Below are positions 28,102 to 38,600 of a stretch of 64,000 bases of DNA, piece after piece. This DNA is from CAZODA01 sp964578485 (GTDB lineage: Bacteria > Bacteroidota > Bacteroidia > Bacteroidales > Marinilabiliaceae), in the NCBI GenBank assembly GCA_964578485.1, contig CAZODA010000012.1, forward strand, positions 1-64,000. Direction: 5' to 3'. The notes under the pieces were generated by a model. That model ran no database searches. It was given only the letters and a program-made list of their open reading frames with translations, and was not told the origin of the DNA. Each line of letters starts with the position of its first letter. Position 1 is the first letter of the stretch. The position numbers and the translations under genes were made by a program.

Positions 28102-29919
28102 ATGATTACAATTGAACGAACCTTTGATCTGTTGGATAACCTCAGACAAAACCATAACCGCCCTGACATACTTATGGCCAAGCGTGAAGGCTATTGGGTC
28201 AATTTCAGCGCTGAAGATTACAACCGTACCTCAAGACATTTTAGTTACGGCTTGATGGCTAAGGGTTTAAAAAAGGGGGATACTATTGCCACTGTTTCCA
28301 ACAATCGTCCTGAGTGGAATATTGCTGATATGGGCATGTCTATGATCGGAGTTATCCATGTTCCCGTTTATCCCAACATAGGAGATGATGAATATCAATT
28401 TATCCTTGACCATTCTGATATAAAAATTCTCCTTGTCTCCGACTTGGCAAATTACAAAAAATTAAAGCCCATTTGTGACAGTTTAAATAAAGACATAGAA
28501 GTTTATTCCTTCGATTACCACAGTGGTATTCCCCATTGGGGTGAGATCACCCGCTTAGGAATTGCTAACAGGGTAGCTTTTAAGGATGAGCTAAAAAAAA
28601 TACGTGCATCCATTTCTCCTTCAGATGTTGTTTCTATTATATATACGTCAGGAACAACAGGCATGCCAAAGGGAGTAATGCTTACACATGAAAACTTCCT
28701 TTCAAATGTGAAAGCCTGCGCCGTTCTTTTCGATTTAAACTCTGAAGATCGTATTTTAAGTTTTCTTCCTTTGTGTCATGTATTTGAACGTATGGTTAAT
28801 TATCTGTTTCAATACCTTGGTTGCGCTATTTATTATGCTGAAAGTCTTGGCACCATATCTCAAAACTTAGCTGAGGTTCAGGCTAATGCTTTCGCCACTG
28901 TTCCAAGGGTTATCGAAAGGATTTACGACAGGATAGTATCTAAGGGAGAAGACCTTACAGGCTTAAAGAAAGTTATATTTTTTCAGGCTCTTAAATTAGG
29001 TGAAAAATATCGCCATAACGGTAAGCATCATTTTTGGTATGGATTTCGCTTATGGTTAGCTCGCAAGCTGGTTTTTTCGAAATGGCAGAAGGCTTTTGGT
29101 GGTTGTCTAAAGTTTGTTGTTTCCGGTGGTGCTTCATTACAACCCCGCTTAAGCAGGTTATTTTTTGCAGCCGGAATTCCTTTGTTGGAAGGTTATGGTC
29201 TTACCGAAACCTCACCGGTTATAGCTGTAAATCACCTTAGCAAGTCAAATTCCTTATTAATTGGCACTGTAGGGCCTATAATAAAAGATGTAGAGGTTAA
29301 AATTGATGAAGACGGAGAAATTCTTGTTAAGGGGCCTAATATAATGAAGGGTTATTATAAAGACGAAAAAACAACTCAAGAGGTCATAGACAGCCAAGGT
29401 TGGTTTCATACCGGAGACATAGGCAGTTTAATCAATAATCGCTTTTTAAAGATAACCGATCGCAAGAAAGAAATGTTTAAAACTTCCAGCGGTAAATATA
29501 TTGCTCCCCAAGTTATTGAAAATTTACTAAAAGAATCCTTTTTTATTGAGCAAGCAATGGTAGTTGGTGAAAATGAAAAATTTGCCAGTGCATTGATATT
29601 GCCAAATTTTGAGTATTTACATATATGGGCAAATGAAAGGCGCATTTTATTCAGAGACAATATGGAACTTATTTCTTTATCTGAAGTAAAGAAACTCTTT
29701 CAAAAGGAAATTGATTTTTACAACAAACAACTTGGGAAATTTGAACAAATAAGTCGTTTCAGACTTGTTTATGAAGAATGGAATGCCCATACTGGTGAAT
29801 TATCACCAACACTTAAGCTCAAAAGGCGAGTGTTATATAAGAAATATGCACCTATTTTACGTGAGATTTATTCTTATGCGGAAGGTGAAGAAAATAGAGG
29901 TAAACATAAATTTGAGTAA
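28102..29919 (+). CDS. Long-chain acyl-CoA synthetase (AMP-binding)
   Basis: The 605-residue protein belongs to the ANL superfamily. Motifs include the P-loop IIYTSGTTGMPKGVMLTHEN, FLPLCHVFERM, GYGLTETSPVIAVNH, the adenylate contact GWFHTGDIGSL, and DRKKEMFKTSSGKYIAP. It activates long-chain fatty acids as acyl-AMP and then acyl-CoA, for phospholipid synthesis or oxidation. This form, with a VFERMVNYLFQY region, is common in Bacteroidota. It follows the methyltransferase by 64 bases and may share its transcript. Confidence 0.93.
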   Translation: MITIERTFDLLDNLRQNHNRPDILMAKREGYWVNFSAEDYNRTSRHFSYGLMAKGLKKGDTIATVSNNRPEWNIADMGMSMIGVIHVPVYPNIGDDEYQFILDHSDIKILLVSDLANYKKLKPICDSLNKDIEVYSFDYHSGIPHWGEITRLGIANRVAFKDELKKIRASISPSDVVSIIYTSGTTGMPKGVMLTHENFLSNVKACAVLFDLNSEDRILSFLPLCHVFERMVNYLFQYLGCAIYYAESLGTISQNLAEVQANAFATVPRVIERIYDRIVSKGEDLTGLKKVIFFQALKLGEKYRHNGKHHFWYGFRLWLARKLVFSKWQKAFGGCLKFVVSGGASLQPRLSRLFFAAGIPLLEGYGLTETSPVIAVNHLSKSNSLLIGTVGPIIKDVEVKIDEDGEILVKGPNIMKGYYKDEKTTQEVIDSQGWFHTGDIGSLINNRFLKITDRKKEMFKTSSGKYIAPQVIENLLKESFFIEQAMVVGENEKFASALILPNFEYLHIWANERRILFRDNMELISLSEVKKLFQKEIDFYNKQLGKFEQISRFRLVYEEWNAHTGELSPTLKLKRRVLYKKYAPILREIYSYAEGEENRGKHKFE

Positions 29920-30008
29920 GTTTAGCTAAAATATTGAGGAAAGGAAATTCTCTTTTTTTATATTTTCGACATTTTTTTAAAATTATAGCTATTCTTTTAA
30001 AAAAATTT

Positions 30009-30016
30009 TACCTTTG
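30009..30016 (+). promoter_or_regulatory. -7 element upstream of the cold-shock gene
   Basis: TACCTTTG matches the Bacteroidota -7 consensus TAnnTTTG and lies 31 bases before the start codon. No clear -33 TTTG was found at the right spacing. Confidence 0.5.
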
Positions 30017-30046
30017 AATATCTATTTATTTTTTTTTTAATTTATT

Positions 30047-30238
30047 ATGAACAAAGGAATCGTAAAATTTTTTAATGACACCAAAGGTTTCGGTTTCATT
30101 AAAGATGAAGAATCAGGCGAAGAATACTTCGTACATGTCACTGGACTAATTGACAAAATCAGAGAAAATGATGAAGTAACGTATGACCTTCAAGAAGGAA
30201 GAAAAGGTCTTAACGCTGTAAATGTTAAGCTGGCTTAG
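30047..30238 (+). CDS. Cold-shock domain protein
   Basis: A 63-residue single cold-shock domain. GIVKFFNDTKGFGFI carries the RNP1 motif (KGFGFI) and EYFVHVTGL the RNP2 motif. The RNP2 form FVHVT is common in Bacteroidota. It binds single-stranded RNA or DNA and acts as an RNA chaperone. The long T-rich leader before the ATG and the strong terminator after the gene suggest its own transcript, possibly with leader-based control as in other csp genes. Confidence 0.94.
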   Translation: MNKGIVKFFNDTKGFGFIKDEESGEEYFVHVTGLIDKIRENDEVTYDLQEGRKGLNAVNVKLA

Positions 30239-30277
30239 TTGTAGAAAAATACACTATAACTTCCGAAATTTGGAAAC

Positions 30278-30311
30278 GGGGCTGTCTGTAGAAGGCAGCC
30301 CCTTATTTTTT
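30278..30311 (+). terminator. Terminator after the cold-shock gene
   Basis: A GC-rich 7-base stem (GGGGCTG with CAGCCCC) around an 11-base loop is followed by a T-rich tail. It lies 40 bases after the stop codon, between convergent genes. Confidence 0.88.
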
Positions 30312-30331
30312 GCTAATAATTAATAAGCGTT

Positions 30332-30814
30332 CTATTTTTTCTTGTAAATAAGAGCAACCACATAGGCGCTGAGTCCTTCTTCTCTACCTACAAAGCCCAT
30401 TTTTTCGGAAGTACTTGCTTTAATTGATATATCATTTTCACTTATCTGCATTTCTTCCGACAGTATTTTCTGCATTTTTGGAATAAAGGGATTAATTTTG
30501 GGACTTTCTAAACAAACAGTAGAATCAATATTGCCAATTTCATAACCTGCATTTCTAATTACAGTCATTGTATTGCGCAAAATTATTTTGCTATCTATTC
30601 CTTTCAATTCAGGGTCATTATCGGGAAAATGAACTCCTATATCTCTCTGGTTTGCAGCTCCAAGCAGTGCATCACAAATGGCATGTATAAGTACATCACC
30701 ATCTGAATGACCTACCGAACCCTTAGTAAAAGGTATTTTAATTCCTCCCAACCAAAGGTCGTAGCCTTGTTCCAGTTTATGCACATCATATCCCAGTCCT
30801 ATACGGAAATCCAT
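30332..30814 (-). CDS. ispF: 2-C-methyl-D-erythritol 2,4-cyclodiphosphate synthase
   Basis: The 160-residue enzyme has all IspF landmarks: IGLGYDVHKLEQG with the Asp and His metal ligands, GHSDGDVLIHAICDALLGAA with the third ligand and catalytic site, HFPDNDPELKGIDS, and the C-terminal ASTSEKMGFVGREEGLSA. It catalyses the cyclisation step of the non-mevalonate isoprenoid pathway. It is the last gene of the minus-strand unit starting at the distal porU, 70 bases after porV. Confidence 0.96.
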   Translation of the reverse strand: MDFRIGLGYDVHKLEQGYDLWLGGIKIPFTKGSVGHSDGDVLIHAICDALLGAANQRDIGVHFPDNDPELKGIDSKIILRNTMTVIRNAGYEIGNIDSTVCLESPKINPFIPKMQKILSEEMQISENDISIKASTSEKMGFVGREEGLSAYVVALIYKKK

Positions 30815-30884
30815 TTACATAAAAATTGACAGTAACAATATATTTATCAGAAAACAAACAATTATATACAATACTACTAATATC

Positions 30885-32051
30885 TTAAAACATATCAAGA
30901 TCAAACCCTAAGGTAAAGCGGATAGTATTTGCTAATGGATTGTTTTGCACCACCGGTATCAAATAAGAAGCATCTAAGGTAAGCATATTAAATTTGAGGC
31001 CTATACCTGTAGTAAATAGTTTCCTATTTCCTTTATTTTCATGTTCATGGAAATAACCTGCACGTATTGCAAACTGTTTATCATACCAGTATTCAAATCC
31101 AAAGGCGAAATTTATTTCCCTCAATTCTTCTTGCAATCCGCCCGGCGCATCGCTAAATGACTTGAACATAGCACTGGTAACTGACATATTCTGATATTCA
31201 CGTCCATAATCAGCTGATGTTTCAGCTGTTTTACCAGGTGTAGGCACCAACAATTTATTAAGGTCCAACAATATTGAAATACTGTTATATAGGTCTAGAT
31301 CGGTAGATAAACCTACACCTAATCTTAAATTGGTAGGAATAAATTGTCTAACATCACCTCCATCATAGGAGATTTTGTTACCAATATTTGAAATATTAAT
31401 TCCTGAAGAAAAAACGGAATTATTACCTATAATGTCGGTAGGGGTATGAAAATAAAAAGCCAGATCAGCGGCAAAAGAATTTCCCGGCTCCATATCTTGG
31501 ACAAAGCCTCCTCCTAAATCTGATCTTATATATCTGAAGGCGACAGCTCCTGAAAATTTTTCCGACAACATTCTGCTATATCCGATATCCAATGCAAATT
31601 CATTAGGTTTAACCTGCATTGTAACTTCATTTATATCGGGTGTTTCTCTAAAAATAATTTCACCTAAGGTAAAATATCTAATTGAAGCACTTACTGCCTG
31701 TAATTCATCAATTTTAGTGAATCCTGTTAAATAATACATATTAATATCATTCACCAAGTTTCTCAACCATGGGGTATATGACATAGAGGCTCCGGTTTTA
31801 TTTTCAATAAAAACGAATTTTGCCGGATTCCAATGTTGAGAATTAATATCCGGTACGGAAGCCACTCCGGCATTTCCCATTGCTCCAGCCCTTGAATCCG
31901 GTGTAATTCCAAGAAAAGGAACTGCAGTACTGATAATATTCACTTGCCCTCCCAATTGATTGGGATTAATTTCTTTTTGGCTAAAAAGGGCCGGCAATAT
32001 CATCATTAAAAAAACAAAAAAACACACTCCCCTTTTCAAGACTAACTTCAT
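30885..32051 (-). CDS. porV: Type IX secretion outer-membrane protein PorV (LptO)
   Basis: The 388-residue protein has a signal peptide (MKLVLKRGVCFFVFLMMILP). The signature GQVNIISTAVPFLGITPDSR and AGAMGNAGVAS of PorV follows, and then a series of amphipathic strands ends in RFTLGFDLDMF, a beta-barrel closing strand. PorV binds C-terminal signal domains of cargo as they leave the translocon and passes them to the PorU sortase. It sits directly downstream of two porU homologues, which is the expected partnership. Confidence 0.93.
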   Translation of the reverse strand: MKLVLKRGVCFFVFLMMILPALFSQKEINPNQLGGQVNIISTAVPFLGITPDSRAGAMGNAGVASVPDINSQHWNPAKFVFIENKTGASMSYTPWLRNLVNDINMYYLTGFTKIDELQAVSASIRYFTLGEIIFRETPDINEVTMQVKPNEFALDIGYSRMLSEKFSGAVAFRYIRSDLGGGFVQDMEPGNSFAADLAFYFHTPTDIIGNNSVFSSGINISNIGNKISYDGGDVRQFIPTNLRLGVGLSTDLDLYNSISILLDLNKLLVPTPGKTAETSADYGREYQNMSVTSAMFKSFSDAPGGLQEELREINFAFGFEYWYDKQFAIRAGYFHEHENKGNRKLFTTGIGLKFNMLTLDASYLIPVVQNNPLANTIRFTLGFDLDMF

Positions 32052-32133
32052 GTGATTACTTTTTTTATATATAAAATTATTACTTACAAATTATACTCTA
32101 CTCTTTGCTAATAACTACAAAACCTTTATTTTA

Positions 32134-35100
32134 TTATGGTCGAACAATTATTTTTTTTATTATTTGTGTTTCTTTTCCTCTATATCCCTTAATTTTAAAC
32201 CTTAAGTAATATATTCCGGATTTTTTTATGCCAAGGCTCTCCAAAGATAATAGAATTGGTTCAATAAATCCTTCTATGGCTGGAGCATCTTTTCTTTGTT
32301 GTCCGATGATATATCCCTGTGAATTAACTGCACTAACATTAATAAAGACCTCTGAATCAGGAGGGTTTGTTTTAAATGAGAATGAAATCATTTTTTGAAA
32401 ATCATCAGGATTATATGAAAAATTAAAATCATTTATATCCGCTTGATTTTTGTTATCCACGGTAAATGACAAAATACGGGAGGCGGAATTATTATAAGTA
32501 TCCCACACTCTAAATTTTAATTGATGTTTACCCGGAGCAAATGTGGGCAATTGGTAAATCACTGTACCCTTCTTGTAATTATCGGGGCAGATATTAAAAT
32601 AATCATTCAAAATAATTGTATTATTTATATCATCATCAATTATTATGATAATATCATGGCCTATACCTGCGCCGAAGCTGTTTATTCCTGATTCATCGTA
32701 CACCTCAGCATAAAGAATAGGATTTGTACCAACCAGTCCGTCGGCTTTAAATTCCGGGTGATCGAGATAAATGTTGATGTCGGGGCCTAAAGTATCGGCT
32801 AAGGCATCGGTATTTAATCCTCCGACAATAAAGCCATCATAAACACCTACGGCACTATTATATTCATTTGAATATGCATAATAAGATATTCTTCCTTCAC
32901 CAAAATTATAACGAATATCATAAGGCACCACAAACTCTGTTTCAAATTCACCGGATGAGACAGTCGCCTTTCCTTTAAAAATTAAATTTGAATATTGGCT
33001 GTATTCAAAGGGATCATTTCCATGATTTCCAAGAGTTGTATGTTTTGCTTTTTTATCATAAACTGTGATTTCTATCTCACCTTCATAATTTTCAAATTTA
33101 ATTCCTTGATCATTGACAATTTCACCTGAAATATGAATTTTCGACAAAGCTTTCAAGGTATCAATCGGTTCATCTACAGCTTTGTGATTAATTTTCCTTG
33201 TTTCAACATTAAACTCAGGATGTAACATTTTAATTGCAGGATCTCCTAACAAAACAAAATTTAGTTTATTGCTGTGATTGGCAGAATTATTCTTTGTATT
33301 CTTAATAATATCTCCTAATGAAGGCCATTCTCCTTCATTATTTTTATTAAACGCATAATTAAAAAAGGTGCTGTTGAGGTTAAAATTCAAGCTGGAAAAC
33401 ACAACCCTAGTGGTAGTAAGTAAAGCTATTCCACCTCCTTTTGGATTTAAAAACACTTTTTCACCTGCCGACAAGATATTATGGTCGTCATAGCGTGTGA
33501 ATTCACAAGTAGCAATAACAAAAACAGGTAAACGGTATAAATTATTCCATTTTTCAATTGATGCAGAGGTCACCACTCTTTCTGCCGTTAAAGCATCGGA
33601 ACCTCCATGTCCAACAAAATTCAATAAAAGTGTCCCCTCCTCAATCATTTTATCAATGGCCTTTTCAGCCTCGGGGGATCGAAATCCTGTTGAAACCGGT
33701 ATTATTGGATAGTTATCGAGATATAATTTATTCAAGTCAAATATGGGATGGTTTATTTCCACTTTTTCGGCCAGAATGTCTGAATCTATCATATGTACAT
33801 TATAATCATCATCATCGGCAAAAAAGCTTATTCTTTTTGTCCACTCTCCCATATCTTGTTCTTCCAGATATATTCTTACTTTTTCTACTGCAATTTCAGC
33901 CTCTTGTGGTGTATTTACAGGGAATCTTCCTATACCGATGTTCAATTTATCATATTTTTCCTCTCCTCCTTCATTATCATTCAAATGTCCAAAATAATCA
34001 TCAGTAACATAAGAATTAGCATAATGAATAGAATTTTCAGACTGATATGTTACAATTCCACTTTCTACTCCCGGAACTTTTGACCGGTTATCATATGAAC
34101 CTCCTCCAAAAAGGAGTAAGTATTTTGGAGCTTTATAATTATCCCCATCAGCTCTTTTATACAACATTCTAACAAAGGAACGTATTGCAGTTGGATCCTG
34201 ATGCCCCCATGAAAACTCATTATATATCTGCTGCACAGGAGCAACTGCTACCGACAGCTCGCTATGTAGTTCGTGTAATTCGGCCAATTGATTGGCATAA
34301 AGTTCCAGGCCATTTGCAACAACAATAACATAATCGGCTTGTTGTATATAATGAAGGTTTTGATTTTCAATGTGTCCGACAGATTTAGGTGAAGGAAAGT
34401 CAGCTGAAGGATTAAAGGCAATATATTCCTTTATATTATCTGAAGTATCGATAAATTCAAGCTTAGAACCAGTTAATTTTGAATTTATTTTTTTTGGACT
34501 TGTAATATCTGTTACATCCCAAATTATTGTTTCTCCTTGTGCTCCTTCAATCTTAAATTTAGAAATTTTCCCTTCGCCTATTGTTTTATGATCTCTAAAC
34601 TGCAACTCATCTCCATTCATTATAGGGAAGCTTCTTGCATTAAGAGTAATAAAATCCATGTATCCTGTTGCCTGCGCTGTCCCTTCATTAAAGACAAGTT
34701 TGATATTTAAATCTTTTTCATCAGCAATAAAATCAGCAAATGCAATATTTTCATGGGCATAATCACTATCTGTTCGGTTCATCGTTAAAACAGCTTCTAT
34801 ATCGATAGTGAGAATTGCTTGTTCATTATTATTTACAAAAAACTCAAAATAATTATTATCTGCGGACCTACCTGCAACTTTAGATAGAATTTTTATGGAT
34901 TTTAAAGGGTCTCGATATTTAAAAGGGAAATAATAATTATGCTTATACTGATATAAACTCCCGAATCTTTCACCAAACCAAGTCCTTCCTGATTTTAAAA
35001 TATTTATTAACTCTTCTTCATGATATTGCAATTCATCGAAATGCGTACTCACATAATTTGCTTCACCTAATTCAGCAGGTAAAATCTCAATTCCCTTTAT

Positions 35101-35535
35101 ATCTCCATTTTTTTCTGTTAAAAAATAATAAGAATAGTCAGACCAGTTATGTAGGCTATGCGTGAACAAATCTTTATTTTCATCCCATGACCATGAAACC
35201 GGTCCATGTGCATAAAAATACACAGTATTATTATAATGCCAGACTCCCACTTCCGGCAAATCATCCATTCTGGGTTCATTATTCATTCTTGGCAGCATCT
35301 GCCCTCCATACCCATAAACGGCAACTTGCGATGGTTCGTTAAAGCCCCATTCCAATAATGTTTCATAAGTCAGCGTATGAATTCCCGTTTTTGTAACATA
35401 CACTTTATGCCATTTACCTGTCGATAAAACAGAATTTATGTTATCAACATTATTAGCGGAAGATTTACGTGATGCTTCAACATAATGAAGTAAAAAACCA
35501 ACAAAAAAAACAATGATAAAGAAAAGCTTTCTCAT
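32134..35535 (-). CDS. porU: Type IX secretion sortase PorU, copy proximal to porV
   Basis: The 1133-residue protein has a signal peptide (MRKLFFIIVFFVGFLLHYVEA) and an N-terminal domain ending before the YKAPKYLLLFGGGSYDNR region. The gingipain-type C25 peptidase domain has the catalytic His in NFVGHGGSDAL and the Cys in IATCEFTRYDD. A C-terminal beta-sandwich is like the T9SS cargo signal (SGIYYLRFKIKG, ending IIVRP). PorU cleaves cargo signal domains and attaches cargo to lipopolysaccharide at the cell surface. It is 82 bases upstream of porV and 77 bases downstream of a second porU-like gene. Both catalytic residues are kept, so it should be active. Confidence 0.92.
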   Translation of the reverse strand: MRKLFFIIVFFVGFLLHYVEASRKSSANNVDNINSVLSTGKWHKVYVTKTGIHTLTYETLLEWGFNEPSQVAVYGYGGQMLPRMNNEPRMDDLPEVGVWHYNNTVYFYAHGPVSWSWDENKDLFTHSLHNWSDYSYYFLTEKNGDIKGIEILPAELGEANYVSTHFDELQYHEEELINILKSGRTWFGERFGSLYQYKHNYYFPFKYRDPLKSIKILSKVAGRSADNNYFEFFVNNNEQAILTIDIEAVLTMNRTDSDYAHENIAFADFIADEKDLNIKLVFNEGTAQATGYMDFITLNARSFPIMNGDELQFRDHKTIGEGKISKFKIEGAQGETIIWDVTDITSPKKINSKLTGSKLEFIDTSDNIKEYIAFNPSADFPSPKSVGHIENQNLHYIQQADYVIVVANGLELYANQLAELHELHSELSVAVAPVQQIYNEFSWGHQDPTAIRSFVRMLYKRADGDNYKAPKYLLLFGGGSYDNRSKVPGVESGIVTYQSENSIHYANSYVTDDYFGHLNDNEGGEEKYDKLNIGIGRFPVNTPQEAEIAVEKVRIYLEEQDMGEWTKRISFFADDDDYNVHMIDSDILAEKVEINHPIFDLNKLYLDNYPIIPVSTGFRSPEAEKAIDKMIEEGTLLLNFVGHGGSDALTAERVVTSASIEKWNNLYRLPVFVIATCEFTRYDDHNILSAGEKVFLNPKGGGIALLTTTRVVFSSLNFNLNSTFFNYAFNKNNEGEWPSLGDIIKNTKNNSANHSNKLNFVLLGDPAIKMLHPEFNVETRKINHKAVDEPIDTLKALSKIHISGEIVNDQGIKFENYEGEIEITVYDKKAKHTTLGNHGNDPFEYSQYSNLIFKGKATVSSGEFETEFVVPYDIRYNFGEGRISYYAYSNEYNSAVGVYDGFIVGGLNTDALADTLGPDINIYLDHPEFKADGLVGTNPILYAEVYDESGINSFGAGIGHDIIIIIDDDINNTIILNDYFNICPDNYKKGTVIYQLPTFAPGKHQLKFRVWDTYNNSASRILSFTVDNKNQADINDFNFSYNPDDFQKMISFSFKTNPPDSEVFINVSAVNSQGYIIGQQRKDAPAIEGFIEPILLSLESLGIKKSGIYYLRFKIKGYRGKETQIIKKIIVRP

Positions 35536-35612
35536 CTATTTTTATGCTATATATATATCAAAATTTCTAATTATTATCGGATTTTAAATTGCTTTATTTG
35601 TCGGATAAAATT

Positions 35613-38600
35613 TTATGGTCTTAGCATTATTTTTTCAACAATTTGTGCTTTTTTCCCTTCCGGAGTTCGAATGCTAAATCTGACAAAATAAAGTCCCGGA
35701 GTTTTAGCTCCCATATTCATGAGTGACAGTCCTGAATCTGCTACATAATTACCTCGGGCAACGGTTTCAATTCTATGCTTTCCAACAACTAAACCATCAA
35801 TTGTATATAAGTCGATATCTATTTCAAGTGCAGAATTAGGCTCACCCGTTTCAAATGCAAAGCCACCATTGGCATTAAATGAAATTGGATTTGGATACCA
35901 AATAAAATTCCATATTTTCAAATCCTTTCCTTTTCCAACAAAAAACTCAAGCTCTTCTGTTGTAGAATTATTATAGGTATCCCATACACGAATACTAAGA
36001 TTATTCAATCCTTCAGGGACTTCAGGTAACTGATATTCAATCACTCCTTCTTTATAGGTATCAGATTTTGCCTTAAAATAATCATTTAAGATAAGAGCTT
36101 GATTGTAATTTTCATTAAGGATTAAAATTATGTCATGCCCAATACCTGTCCCTGAAGTATTTATTCCGGAATCATCGAACAATTCTGCATATAATATGGG
36201 GGTTGAACCTGTAACATCACCATTTTTAAACTCCGGATGATTAAGGTATAATTTAACTTCCGGGCCCTTGTCATCAGGATTAAAGTCTGTATTAAAACCT
36301 CCGATTTTAAGTTTCTCGAAGGCACCAAATGCATCTCCATAATCATTGGATTGTGCATAATAACTAATTTTTCCATCCCCATAATTGTATCTGATATCAA
36401 ATGGGATAATAAACTCCATTTCGAATCTCCCTTCACGGACGCTTGCCTTACCTTTAAACAAAACACTAAAAAAGTTTTTAAATTGAAAGGGTTCTATGCC
36501 TTCATGTCCGAGGGTAGCAACTTCCTGCTGCTTATCATAAACAGTAATCTCCATTTCCCCATTATAGTCGTCAATTCTCAAGCCTTTACCGTCAACCACC
36601 TCACCTTCAATGCTTACTGAAGACAATGCCTTTATAGTATCGCCAAATTCTTCAATATTTTGATGATTTATTTTTGTTGTTTTAACATTATGTGAAGGAT
36701 AGATTAGTTTAATAGCAGGGTCACCAAGCAGAACAAAGTTTAATTTATTAACACCGGATGCCAATCCATTTTTTGTATATCTTGTAATATCTCCTAAAGC
36801 GGGTCGTTTACCATTTTCATCATAATTAAACACGAAATCAAAAAACCTATTATTAAGAATAAAATTTTGATTGGCAAAAACAACTCTTGTGGTGCTCAAT
36901 AAAGCGATAGCTCCACCTCTTGTATTAAAAAACACCAGTTCACCTGCCGATGGTTCTCCATCATGGTCGTCGAAGCGGCTAAAAGTACAAGTTGCTGTAA
37001 CAAAAAGAGGTAAGCGTCTAATATTATTTAGTTCTTTAACACTAGTTCTATTTACTACTTCCTTTTTTGTAAGTGCATGTGATCCTCCATGTCCGACAAA
37101 ATTAAATAAAACTGTTCCTTCTGAAATTGCTCTGTTAACTGCATCTTCTGCTTCAGGCGATCTATTTCCTGTAGATATTGTTGTTTCGGGGTAACTATCC
37201 AAATAAATTTTTTTAATATCATATTCGGGATAATTTTCGGCAACTTTTTTTGATAACATGTCTGCCTGACTCATATGCAAATGGTTATCTCCGTCTTCAG
37301 CAAAAAAAGTAATATTCTTGCGCCATGCTCCTACATCTTGTTCTTCAAAATATTTTCTCACCTTTTCCACTGCATTTTTTGCTTGTGTGATGTTTCGTAC
37401 AGGGAATCTGCCTATTCCAAGGTATAGAATATCATTCACATCATCTCCACCTTGTTCACAATCTAAAAACCCAAAATAGTCATCTGTTACATAAGTATTT
37501 GTGTGATGAGTTGAGTTCTCCGACTGGTAAGTTACAATACCATTTTCTACACCCGGTATTTTTGATTTGTTGTTATATGATCCACTCCCAAAAAGTAAAA
37601 GATAGCGGGGCTTTTTATCATTATCATCAGCTGCTCTAAGATATAACATCCTCATAAATAAACGAATAGCAGTAGGATCCTGATGTCCCCATGAAAACTC
37701 ATTATAAATTTTGCTTACAGGTACCACAAGTGGTGTTAAATTATTGTAAGCTTGGTGTAATTCGGCAAGTTCTTCTGCATAAGGTTGAAAATCATCAGCT
37801 ACAACAATTACATAATCAGCCTGCTGATGAGAATGAAGATTTTGGTTTTCTATTTTCCCTATCCTTTGTGGCACGGGAAATTCGCCCCCCGGATTAAATG
37901 CTATAAATTCGTATGCCTTATCAGTTTTCATTTTAAATTCCACCCTTCCCGAAACAAATGAAGAAGGGATTAAAACAGGGCTTTCAATATGAGTTATATC
38001 CCATACTACGGTTTCGGATTTACCATTTTCGATGCTGAACAATGCTAATTCACCTTTTTCATATGATTCACGATCTCTGAAACTTAACTGATGAGCATTT
38101 AATATTAATTTGCTTCTGGCATTAATGGTGATATAATCCATGTATCCCGTTGCAATAGCAGTTGTAGGATTATATCTGACCTTTAAATTTAAATCTTTCT
38201 CATCAGAAATCACATTAGTTATAAAAGAGTTTTCAACAGCAAAATTTCCACTTTCACGAGACATGTCCTGAACCGGTAATATCGACATAGAATAGAAAGC
38301 ACTTTTCGAATCATTTAAAAAAAAGCTAAAAGAACTAGAGCTTCCCGAACGTGCTGCCATACTTGAAGTAATTCGGACAGCTTGGCTTACATCACGATTA
38401 TTAAGGGTAAATTTAAAGCTATGCTCAAGGCGACCGGAAGAAGCATCAAAGCGTTCTCCAAACCATTTTCGTCCTGATTTCATAATATTAATCAACTCAG
38501 CCTCATGATAATGCCTTTCGTCATAATGTGTAACATTTACAGTTGGGATTCCATCTAAAGGAGGCATTTGAATTGGCTCTTTAATTTTATCATTTTTTTC

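Noticed and set aside
33497..34083. Plus-strand open frames opposite the porU gene
   Set aside because: Shadow frames of a strongly supported coding gene on the other strand.
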